The position numbers and the translations under genes are program-made. Below, piece after piece: positions 55,256 through 64,000 of a DNA stretch of 64,000 bases. Each line of letters starts with the position of its first letter. Position 1 is the first letter of the stretch. Under the pieces are notes generated by a model. The model saw nothing but the letters and a program-made list of their open reading frames with translations. It was not told the origin of the DNA and did no database searches. Source of the stretch: Clavelina lepadiformis (lineage: Eukaryota > Chordata > Ascidiacea > Aplousobranchia > Clavelinidae); assembly GCF_947623445.1 (NCBI RefSeq), contig NC_135248.1, forward strand, positions 13,339,820 through 13,403,819, given 5' to 3'.

Positions 55256-56399
55256 ACTGCCCTTTGAAGGTGCTATACTTAGTTTGAGAATTTGCTGCAT
55301 GTAAAGAAATAACATAGTAATCTTGTGCTTTCATTCATATGTCATTGTTTTCAACTGTCTTTTATGGACATTTCATCTTTAAACCTTTCTTTTTCGATAA
55401 CGAAATCGACCTATCTTCTGAAACCACAGTCTGTTTGACAACTCTTTGTCTTGTTATGAACTCTTACGTACATTCGTATGTCTTAATATCTCATCGGTTC
55501 TAATAAGTCTCAGACGAAATATTTGGTTAAGCGCCGTGCTGTTGAAATAAACATCTTGTAACTTAATTTTGAAATAACAAAGAATGCCCTTTACATAACC
55601 CAGTGAAACAATACACCAATTATATGCATTATTGACTTAGTTGCAAACTCAGTAGTAATAGTTTGTCAAAGATGAATAACATCATAACAAATCCGGTTGA
55701 GTCACGACACGCCTATGTCACCGGTGAAGATATATGTTTACTTAAACCTAAACGCATGTATTTGTATATATAGGTCACGGAAGATATTTAATAATAAGAA
55801 GAAGAAGTAAGAAAACTCCTATGAGTTGTGTTGTCTAGATTAAGCAGCCTAATCACCGATGTCTTATACGTATGTGTGGTTATATAATGGTGTTATGTAA
55901 CGTGAAACATTTAGAATTTTAGATGAATCATATTTTGTGAGACAATAAAAACGTCTACGACATAAAGCGCGACAGAGCCTGAATTTCAGTGTGCCGGCCT
56001 TTTGTCTAAGTGCTCGCAAACTTCAAGTCGTCACAATGCAATCGTTTTCTTTGACCAGCGTCGTGAAACGGGAATTTTGAACCGCCGGTCCGCTTTATTT
56101 TTGCCGGTCTTCGAAGAAAAGTATTCCTGTTTATTTCTCCCTAGTTACAAAAGCAGAACATATTTAATTTTGAGTTTAACGTTTTTTGTATCACGCTGAA
56201 CTATGCGTACGTTCTTTGTGATAAGTTGTCGCTGTGGTCCTCACGAGATGCTGGCAAATGTCACCTTTTCTCTGTCAACTGTATTTGAGTTTGAAGGACT
56301 TCACAATTTTTCGTTTCTGTATCATAAATTTTAAAACCAGCAAAGCTTTTGCTCTCACATCCTCCTCAATGCAATCTTAAATACGTCATTGCGTATGGC
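55256..56399. other. Upstream region of the receptor gene
   Basis: No exon was recognised. The receptor promoter should lie in the first few hundred bases, but no TATA box stands out. The rest is AT-rich single-copy-looking DNA. Confidence 0.4.
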
Positions 56400-56710
56400 T
56401 AGGCTTACCATAATTTTGTGGCTTCAAAGCGGGACGCTTTCGACATATGACGTCACAATAACATTTTTATCGAATACAATGAAATAAATAACAAACAAAA
56501 TCACGAATTCTTCTTCAAGAAGTACCGGTACGCTACACAGCAAAAACAATAATAAGAATATGCTAATGTTCGTGTATGGCTTCTATGCGGTATGCCTATG
56601 CTGGCTGACTGAATGCCAAACCGGGACGTTTGGCCGACCGATCGGGACGCCGGGACAAGACGTTAAAAAGGGGGACTGTCCCGGCTAAAACGGGACGTAT
56701 GGTAAGCCTA
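56400..56710. mobile_element. hAT-type MITE, 311 bp
   Basis: The ends TAGGCTTACCATA and TATGGTAAGCCTA are perfect inverted repeats, flanked by a perfect 8-bp duplication, CGTATGGC (56392-56399 and 56711-56718). GGGACG motifs recur inside. This TAGGCTTACCATACGTCCCG-like end type is known from animal hAT elements. No transposase frame. Confidence 0.9.
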
Positions 56711-57461
56711 CGTATGGCGTCACTGGCGTACCCTATACAATGAAATTTAGCAGGGATGTAGTGTGGTGGGGTTATCGGTAATAAAACAGCTAAATAAATG
56801 TGGTCTTTGAGTGGACCAACTCTTGATGGACTAATTCAAAATTATGATTACAGTTTGAAAATTAGGCGGTATGTCGAATGTACAAATTCAGTCAGACGGA
56901 GTGCTGGTTTTATTAAAGTCAGACACAAAAGTCAGCATGATCTCACATTACTGCTACACAGTGTGCATGGTTGATGCGTTACGTGAAGCATCGATGCTGT
57001 CCAACTGTTATTTCCGTTTATTGTCTTGTACTTTCTCAACTTTTCTTACGGATAAGTGTTAAAGGTTTTTACAGCTCGTAAGCTCCGTTCTATTACAAGC
57101 AACTCAAAAATTTATCGGCATTCCAAAACGACATAACCGATATCAGGTGTGAGGATAACTTCAGTATTTACATTCCACGCATATAAGTTACTGTAAATCG
57201 TTTAATCGACCGCTGCCCTTATGTTTGTGGTCTGTGCATTTGTTTCAGAAAGTTTCCAGGGTGTAGATTTACTCTCAAACGACTTTGCAGTTTTCTGTTT
57301 CAAAATTATTCCAACTTACGTCATTAGTTTTATTAAACTGTCATTGCGATACAACATGCTAATGATCACGATAACAGTCACGTATCACTAATACCAGGGA
57401 GTATACGAGCACAAGTTGTAAAACGTTCGTTATTTATTTAAACTTTCCAGAATGATTAGAT
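56711..57461. other. Intergenic before the first GST 3' end
   Basis: No gene was recognised; an open frame at 56871-57062 has no family resemblance. A minus-strand AATAAA at 57438-57433 lies 24 nt past the GST stop. Confidence 0.4.
57433..57438 (-). terminator. Polyadenylation signal of GST gene 1
   Basis: AATAAA on the minus strand just past the stop codon at 57462. Confidence 0.5.
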
Positions 57462-58142
57462 TCACTCTTCGCATTTTCCTCCCCATTTCGCCAGAGGTGT
57501 CATAAAAGGCCATTTCTTGAATCGACTTGACCGTCTGTAAGCTGCAATCTTGTCCAGGGCGTAGAATCTCTCCACGTACTTCTTGATGCCTTGGTGCTTG
57601 TCCAAGCAATCTGACGTCATTAATTGGATGCAGTCAAACACCTCGCAAAAGTAGAAATCGACGTAGGTCATTTTATCTCCGATCATCCAATGAGAACCAC
57701 CAAGAAATTTTTCCAGCAAGTCCAGCAACTTTGGAAGAGTTTCGCCGAAGAATCTCTTCTTTGCCTCGTCAAAACCGTCGTGAGTGTAACAAAGAGTATA
57801 GAAAGGCACTGCCAGATCCCTCGCCACTTCCTCTAACATGTCACAATTTCGAATCTCCTCTTCAGTTTCTGGGAAAAGTATTGCATGTTTCCGAGCGAGA
57901 TACTTCAAAATCGCCCAAGTCTGCGTCATTCTAACGTCACCGTCAATGATGTAAGGTAAGTTTGGCAAATCCAGATTCATTTGGGCTTTCACGTCAAACC
58001 AAGAACTACCATCAATGTTAGGGGGCTCGCCAGACAATTTATATCTTTTGTCTTCGTATTCAACACCGAGGTATTCGAGTAAACAACGTATTGGTTCTAC
58101 GCGGCCTCTAAAATCCCAGTAACCAATAACCAATTTTGCCAT
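57462..58142 (-). CDS. Mu-class glutathione S-transferase, 226 residues (copy 1)
   Basis: One uninterrupted frame from MAKLVIGYWDFRG to the stop. An in-frame ATG 28 codons upstream exists, but family alignment puts the start here, with the thiol-activating Tyr at residue 8 (Tyr6-7 in mammalian GSTM). Other marks are LLEYLGVEYEDKRY, LPYIIDGDVRMTQ, which supplies the G-site cis-Pro and Gln, a Thr at the usual QS position (MTQTWAILKYLARKH), and GDKMTYVDFYFCEVFD of the C-terminal domain. It should conjugate glutathione to electrophiles in the cytosol as a dimer. It lacks introns, whereas vertebrate GSTM genes have eight exons, so a retroposed ancestor is possible. Copy 2 lies 1.9 kb upstream in the same orientation. 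Confidence 0.93.
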   Translation of the reverse strand: MAKLVIGYWDFRGRVEPIRCLLEYLGVEYEDKRYKLSGEPPNIDGSSWFDVKAQMNLDLPNLPYIIDGDVRMTQTWAILKYLARKHAILFPETEEEIRNCDMLEEVARDLAVPFYTLCYTHDGFDEAKKRFFGETLPKLLDLLEKFLGGSHWMIGDKMTYVDFYFCEVFDCIQLMTSDCLDKHQGIKKYVERFYALDKIAAYRRSSRFKKWPFMTPLAKWGGKCEE

Positions 58143-60013
58143 TTTCTCTACACCTATACTTCCTTTCGGCGGATAAAATAACGAATCAACAACAAAGTAC
58201 AAAGTAAGCATAATGCAATTGAACATAAATCACTGATAGGGTCTTATTGTACTGCAAGGCCACTATATAACTGGTAATTTGGAAACTAGGCTACTATAGT
58301 CAGACAGAGTTCTACAAGAACTCTTACTCTAACCAACAGCTTTTCTCACAATAACATGCAGTATACCACACCCGGTCCAAAATTCGTGCTTAGAAAACTA
58401 AACGCAGCAATTAGGCACTTAATACAGGAACAAGCAAAGTAGCTATGTCACGCTTTGCTTACACAACCTCAGGCAAGATTAGGCCGGTATTGACCAAAAC
58501 TTAGTTGTTTCCAATTGCCGTTAAGCAGCTGATCATTCAAGCGTATCACATGTGAAATTGCATGAAATCTAGCAGTGATGTATTATTGTATTGCGATGAG
58601 GTTGTCGGTCATATTTTGGTCATAAAACCGCTAAATAAATGTTTGAATGAAGTAATAATGAAAAGCATTAAAAGTGAAATTAATCAGATTCTCTGTATTT
58701 AGTATTGTAAACTATTCAACTGAAGTTTAGCAAATACTAGACAGAATTTGCAACCTTCTAATTGTTCTTAAGAGTCAGATTGCAATATTATATTGTAAGA
58801 CAATTGTGATCTACACAGCTTTAACAATGGGAGATTGGTAAAAATTTGAAAACCAGTGTGTATTCTTCACAACCGTACACTGCAAATCAAAAGCATGAAA
58901 AACACCACACTCAGACCGAAATATTTTCAACCTTATAGCTGCTGTTAGCGTATTCCACGTGTAAAAACAGCAGATTAATTTGTGTTAATTGCTCGAATGA
59001 AAGTTTCTTTTCCAATTAATAACCCACCCCTTATGATGTCTATCCGGTGCCTCTCCACTCTGCTGGCCAACACAACATCGAAACGCTCAGCGACTGTGTA
59101 TTGAGCAAATGCGAATAGTTCAACGCATGGTCCTGCAATGTTGTTTAGATGCGACCGGATACAATTCACTGGTTTGATTAGTTGTGAACCAACTCTTTGT
59201 TGAGTTGAGCATGGACAAATTGATGAGCGAATAAAGTTATTACTGTAAGTAAACATTTGGGGCAATGTTAGTGGCTATGGTGGTTTTTTATTTGCCAAGT
59301 CACGCTATACAGTATGTAAAAAACAGTAGAGCCAGATATGTTTAAGACCGCTCTAATGACATACTACATTCCTACATTTCACACAACCCGCGTCAATTAA
59401 GAATCCATACATTTGTAATGATTCAAAATCAATTGTTTATGATCACTGATGAGAATCGAACCAGGCAATAACTAGTAATCGAGCATCATACACAAATAAT
59501 AATTAATCAATCATGCCTCGTGCTTGTATTTAATAAACAAGTAAATAAACACTGTTGATTGCGTTGAGTGCTGGACCGCACTTGTAATTAAGCAATAATT
59601 ATAAGACTTTCTAAGTGTGAAAAACGTTTGCGGACTGTTTAAAATCCCAAGTATCGCAAACTATGAAAAATGCATTAATAAGGCTTGTCTATTTATATAA
59701 GTGTGGATTCAGTATGAGTAAAATGTAATAGCAGGAGAGATATATCGGTAACGATGATTTATGAGTATGACGTATACAATTTAATTTCCCGCCTACTTTC
59801 AACCTCGTTCCGCTCCATGCGTTTCTAACTTTGTTTTCTTTGTTGTCTAACGAACTCAGACTTCAAGTTTTCAACTACTCCATAGCAGAGCATTACAGAT
59901 TTTATAAACAATTAAACGTAGTAACCATAGCGTGTGATAAAGAATCGATATAATTAGTCATCATGCTCACACATTATCTTAAAAGCTTGGCATAGACATA
60001 ACAAAAGATGGGG
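58143..60013. other. Spacer between the two GST genes
   Basis: It contains the upstream block of GST copy 1 (58440-58560) and a minus-strand frame at 58975-59265 (ending ERFDVVLASRVERHRIDIIR...) that I cannot assign. The rest is AT-rich without visible coding. The 3' untranslated region of copy 2 lies at its right end. Confidence 0.4.
58440..58560 (-). promoter_or_regulatory. Upstream block shared by GST copies 1 and 2
   Basis: About 120 bp here match 60748-60866 closely, including CTTACACAACCTCAG, CAAGATTAGGCCGGTATTGA, CAAAACTTAGTTG and GATCATTCAAGCGTATCACAT. In copy 2 the block starts about 55 bp upstream of the ATG; here it starts about 300 bp upstream. It is therefore a duplicated promoter region, partly separated from copy 1 by extra sequence. 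Confidence 0.6.
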
Positions 60014-60694
60014 CTAAGCTTCCTTTTGACCGCCCCATTTTGCAAACGGAGATGCAATAGGCAATTTTTTGAATTTGTTTGAATTTCGGTAGGCTGCAAT
60101 CGCTTTAAGAGCAAAGAACCTTTTCAAGTAAGCTTTTATTGTCTTGTATTGATTCAAACAATCGGGTTCCATCACCAAAATCTGGTCTAGAAATGAACAA
60201 GCCTTGAAGTCGACATAAGTCAGCTCGTCACCAACCAGCCATGTTGAGTCTGCTAAAAATCTCTCCAGCTGGGTAGCAATCGCAGGCAGCGTCTCCTTGA
60301 AATACTTGTCTTTCTTGACGTCAAAGTCTTCGTATTCGTAACAGACAAGGTAGAACCCGATCGAAAAATCTCGTATCACTTCGTCCAACATATCGCATTT
60401 TCGCGTCTGTTCTTCTGACCGCGGCGCTAACGCGTTGAACCTTCGCGAAATGTACTTCATAATCGCTGACATTTGCGTCATTCTGACTTCACCGTCTATG
60501 ACGTAAGGAACGTTTGGGAAGTCCAGTCCGAGCGAGTCTCTGACCGGATGGAAGGTACTTCCTTCCCATTTAGGTGGTGGCCCTTGGGCTACATACCTCC
60601 TGTCTTCGTAGTCCACTTCGAGGTACTCAAGCATGTATCGTATCGCTTCGCCGAAGCCTCGGACGTCCCAATAACCGAGAATAAACTTTGACAT
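60014..60694 (-). CDS. Mu-class glutathione S-transferase, 226 residues (copy 2)
   Basis: An intronless frame starting MSKFILGYWDVRGFGEAIRY, with Tyr8 as the likely thiol-activating residue. It shares LGLDFPNVPYVIDGEVRMTQ with the GSTM family (GLDFPNLPYLIDG in mammals). The residue after Gln is Met instead of Ser (MTQMSAI), a change at the G-site. The C-terminal half has LVGDELTYVDFKACSFLDQI and ends FAKWGGQKEA, like copy 1 (LAKWGGKCEE). The two copies are clearly a tandem duplication with much divergence. No polyadenylation signal was seen close to the stop. Confidence 0.93.
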   Translation of the reverse strand: MSKFILGYWDVRGFGEAIRYMLEYLEVDYEDRRYVAQGPPPKWEGSTFHPVRDSLGLDFPNVPYVIDGEVRMTQMSAIMKYISRRFNALAPRSEEQTRKCDMLDEVIRDFSIGFYLVCYEYEDFDVKKDKYFKETLPAIATQLERFLADSTWLVGDELTYVDFKACSFLDQILVMEPDCLNQYKTIKAYLKRFFALKAIAAYRNSNKFKKLPIASPFAKWGGQKEA

Positions 60695-60747
60695 CTTTTC
60701 TGTATTTCTGGGTTTGCTGACGCTGAGTTGTACTTGCTGGTAATTAG

Positions 60748-60866
60748 CTACGTCACGCTTAAAAGCTTACACAACCTCAGACAAGATTAGGCCGGTATTG
60801 ATCAAAACTTAGTTGCAGTTTTTGTTTACACTTAAGCAGATGATCATTCAAGCGTATCACATCTAT
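60748..60866 (-). promoter_or_regulatory. Conserved upstream block of GST copy 2
   Basis: This is the partner of 58440-58560. It lies directly upstream of the ATG at 60694 and probably contains the promoter. CRE-like TACGTCACG sits at its gene-proximal end. Confidence 0.6.
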
Positions 60867-61132
60867 CCAACTAGCCCAACCTATTATTTCCGGTTACAAT
60901 CAATCTGGTATAGGAGTTTGACATCTCGTCGTTAATGTTGTATGTAGTGTTATTTTTTATGTTAATCGTTATGAAGGGGCAAAAATATTACTATTATAGT
61001 AAAATAAAAGAAAAAACACTGCAAATAAAGAACAAGGAGAAAAAGGTTACCTAAAGCAACAACGACTTAAAACATTCATCAGTCGAAACAAGAAAAGTAA
61101 ATCATGGTTGGGCCAACCGTTAACATAATGAC

Positions 61133-61737
61133 TAGGGCAACCAGTTTTTTGACCTAAAAATTTTAAATTTTGACCTTAAAATTTGCAAATTTTGACCTCA
61201 TTTTGACCTAAAAAGTTTAAATTTTGACCTCATTTTGAAAAACGTTATACTGATAGTCTCTACACTGTCTACAGCAACTTTCTAATCTAAAGCTGCATTT
61301 AAAAATGACAAAATGCTTTTCTAGTGTTGACTTTTTTTTCGTTTCTGCGTATTAAGATTGACAACTTGCAGTTTCAAATGCAATGACGTCACATCGTGAC
61401 GTCACCAAACGCGCTGAAAAGCCTTCCCTCTCTTTGTGGCTTGGGTTCTAAGTAAAATTTGCGGGACTGGAATTGTTTGCGGTACAAGAAAAGAGAAAAA
61501 CGGAAGAATAATATTACAAAATGGTTACAAAATTACAAGTTTAATAGATTTTGACCTAAAAAAAAGACCTAACGAAACAATTTGACCGTATTTTGACCTA
61601 ACGTAACATTTTGACTTTATCTGACCTAATAACTTCTATACCACACGTCGTACAAAGCTGAAATTTGTTTTGTGCTTGTTTCATAGCATTCTGAGCAGGT
61701 AAAAAAAAATTGACCATATTGACTTTTGGTTGCCCTA
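61133..61737. mobile_element. hAT-type MITE, 605 bp, inverted relative of 29220
   Basis: The ends TAGGGCAACCA and TGGTTGCCCTA are perfect, flanked by a perfect 8-bp duplication, ATAATGAC (61125-61132 and 61738-61745). Its sequence is nearly the reverse complement of 29220-29909, but shorter by some units of the TTTTGACCT repeat. Apart from that the two copies differ at few positions, so both are young. Confidence 0.92.
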
Positions 61738-62224
61738 ATAATGACACATAATTATAATATATAGATTGGAAAAAGAAGAAGGATTTCCTTGTAGTTTCGT
61801 TTGTGCTTTGTCCTGTCACAGCTTGCGTTGCCAAGACATGATCTGGCATTTTGTCAGTGCAATGAATACAACTGAACACGTCAACGCGTTGGCAAGTAAT
61901 CTGGCCTGAACCAGCACATTTGTTTCTTTCAATTAAAATACTACTATTGAATAATACTATTGAAATACTTACAGCCGTTTATTGAGTGACTGCATATCCG
62001 TACAAGAGTATTTTTGATCTGGCCGCGTAACCTTTATAACGAAAAATTGAAACTTGGCTGACTTAGTGTTTGACTGAGCTAGGTTCTTGACATATTCCGC
62101 GCGCCCACCATCACATCGCGCAGCGACGCAATCTATTTAGTCCACAGGCACCTATCAGGTGAGATGAAACGTGTCGCAGTCTTGCCGGCATTTTTTTCCT
62201 TTTTCCGGTGTGATTGCGTAACTG

Positions 62225-62280
62225 GTTATTTAAGCGTGTCCGATCCATTCGGGTCAGAGTGTGACTATTTCACCGCAAGT
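62225..62280 (+). promoter_or_regulatory. Candidate promoter and noncoding first exon of GST gene 3
   Basis: TATTTAAG at 62227-62234 could be a TATA-like box. About 45 bp on, CACCGCAA is followed by the strong donor GTAAGTC at 62279. A matching acceptor TTTACTTTCACAG ends just before CTGGCGAC at about 63952, upstream of the ATG at 63974. The pairing is inferred. Confidence 0.35.
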
Positions 62281-62833
62281 AAGTCACGCAGTTCGTCGTT
62301 ATAGACAGGTGGTTAGGTTAGGAGAATAGGTAGGTTATACAAACAGTTCATTTTACCTGTTTAGGGTTTTCAAGTTAGATTTACATTAAAAGGTAGACTT
62401 AGCTAAGTTTTGAAGTAGATTACTACTTTAACATAAGTTAACAAGAAACTTATTGAAAACAAGCTTCGAACGTGCGGGTTTTTTAGGTGAAATAGTGATG
62501 AGCTTAATGCAGCACCAGCCAAACAGGTTAGATTGCTTTTTATGCCAATGAAGCGTAAGCGGTTTAAGGAAATATTTGTCAGATGTTGTTCAATTAAAGT
62601 GCCGTATGTTATTTAGTGTTTCCGTTGTGGCAAGACAGCTTTTTGGTTTGAGTGTGACGAAAGTAGACGAATTCCATTATTGGCAACAGGCAAAACTTTG
62701 TCAACGTCGATTTAGTTGCTTTTATGGCATTTGTCAGCTTTGGAGTGAAGTGCAGGAATCACAATCATTTTGAAATGTATATTGTCAAACGACAGTTGCC
62801 TTTACTGCGACAAATTTACGGACAACAAGTAGC

Positions 62834-63145
62834 TACATCGCTTCCCGAAGTAATAACTACTTAATCTTTCATTTGATTTCATGAACAAAGCGACTTCCGC
62901 AGCAAGTACTGAATCATTAATATGGGAAATGTATTATACCAAGTCCATATGATGAAGAATTTTCGTTTACATCGAAATTACATTTCCTTTACATCGCTTC
63001 CCGAATTAACAATTAATCGGGTTCTTTAATTTTATGAACAAAGCGACTTCCGCGGCTTGTTCTGAAGCATTTATATGGGAGATTTATTATACCAAGTTAG
63101 TAGGATAAAGAATTTTCTTTTGCGTTTATGGCGTTTGCATTTAGG
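62834..63145. repeat. Tandem duplication, period 156 bp
   Basis: TACATCGCTTCCCGAA begins at 62834 and again at 62990. Both units continue with ATGAACAAAGCGACTTCCGC, ATATGGGA, TTATTATACCAAGT and AAGAATTTTC. They have diverged by several substitutions and short indels. Confidence 0.85.
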
Positions 63146-63973
63146 GATGCGATTTCTAAAAGAATATATGCTTTCACCACTGTGGTGTTATAGAATACTC
63201 TGCTTGCCTTTCTGCAATGCAAACCGTTGGAGACAATACAATACTAAGAGCATTGTAAAAAAAACGTTAGATGTGCTCTACGGCAAAAACATTTCATATC
63301 GTGCAAACTTAATTGTCTTCTTACTAGTTGATTGTCAGGGACTTGGGTTGTAAAGGACTCATTCACTGCGAGTGTTTACCTTTAATCGGTGATGAAAACG
63401 ACCTGATGCGCGATTTGTGGAAAAGCAAACAATGACTCGGCAGAAAAATAATGTGTTTGAAGCATGATGCCGGTTTTAGCTCTTTTAGTTTTTTCTCTTT
63501 CTTTAGCTCTTTTGTCTCTTTTAGCTGCAGCGCAAGTCAAGCTTTTTGATTAATTCGTTTCATCTGTCTGACACGTAAAAGTTTGCTGACGCAGGTGGTC
63601 GCGGACGTGTTAGCAACTCCGGTATAATTACAGTATCACAACTATAAGACAGGAAATTTAGGCAAGGCCTCGAGGGCAAAAATGTGCATTACGGTTACGC
63701 AATCTAAGAAATATGGGATTTTATCACCATGAAACCCACTAGATAAACAATTTCTAAGTTCGGCAAGTATCGTAACTATTATCGTGTGAAGTATGGCATT
63801 TAGCGTTAAATCTCAACCTATATGCCTTTGGTTTGAGAAGAGCGTTTTACCGCAATTTGTTCAGCTTTCTACTTCACATGTAATTGACATGTTGAATAAA
63901 TGTTTATGGCAATAGTTTCAATGTATAAATCACAAAATTTACTTTCACAGCTGGCGACAAACTTTAAGGCAAG

Positions 63974-64000
63974 ATGTCGAAAATAACTGTTGGTTACTGG
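63974..64000 (+). CDS. Start of a third mu-class GST gene (cut by window end)
   Basis: The last nine codons read MSKITVGYW. They align with MSKFILGYW and MAKLVIGYW of the two neighbours, with the same spacing to Tyr8. It lies on the opposite strand, so copies 2 and 3 are divergently arranged. Only the N-terminus is visible. Confidence 0.75.

Larger units (their letters stand above)
61738..63973. other. Upstream region of GST gene 3, with a tandem duplication
   Basis: It contains the candidate promoter and untranslated first exon near 62225-62278 and a 156-bp tandem duplication (62834-63145). Otherwise it is AT-rich DNA that would be a 5' intron of the third GST gene. Frames at 62576-62773 and 63075-63353 show no family. 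Confidence 0.4.

Noticed and set aside
58975-59265. 96-codon minus-strand frame between the GST genes
   Set aside because: It looks mildly protein-like near its end but matches no family I know and has no supporting splice sites.

Overview
The window reads as animal nuclear DNA, most likely from a tunicate (ascidian, Ciona-like). Genes are split into short exons with GT-AG introns. The DNA is AT-rich and full of short inverted-repeat transposons, and the octamers TAGGCCTA and TAGCCTAC recur throughout. The protein set (mitoNEET, UBE2D, NFU1-like, EPHX4-like, mu-class GSTs, an LDLa-rich rhodopsin-type GPCR) is animal. The species is an inference. All exon models below were built by hand from splice sites, reading phase and protein similarity; no transcript evidence was available.

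Layout. 1-2689: no gene, one hAT-type MITE. 2690-6920 (+): six-exon gene for a 624-residue charged protein I do not recognise. 8534-10056 (-): CISD1/mitoNEET, 110 residues. 11796-12206: hAT MITE. 14390-19778 (-): UBE2D-type ubiquitin-conjugating enzyme, 149 residues, with a second possible first exon at 22684-22752; its third intron holds a 2.0-kb CACTA/EnSpm-like DNA transposon with most of its coding centre missing. 26581-27231: TA-flanked MITE. 27413-31939 (-): NFU1-like Fe-S scaffold gene whose last (CxxC) part I could not find; a hAT MITE sits in one of its introns. 33793-40815 (-): fourteen-exon gene for an 800-residue low-complexity protein. 44065-46099 (+): EPHX4-like epoxide hydrolase, 350 residues, seven exons. 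47290-47712: fossil gag-like fragment of an LTR retrotransposon. 49465-55255 (-): nine-exon, 1318-residue receptor with a signal peptide, a long array of LDLa modules and seven membrane helices. 57462-58142 and 60014-60694 (-): two intronless mu-class GST genes. 63974 to the window end (+): start of a third GST gene.

The genes do not form one pathway. There are loose themes: two mitochondrial Fe-S proteins (CISD1, NFU1-like) on the same strand, and a detoxification group (epoxide hydrolase and three GSTs) in the right third. Most structure between genes comes from mobile DNA. At least six short elements have hAT-like ends and flanking 8-bp duplications, four of them perfect, and several older dispersed repeat families recur. 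The most interesting signals are the eight-cysteine LDLa exons of the receptor, the alternative UBE2D first exon and the divergent NFU1-like gene.
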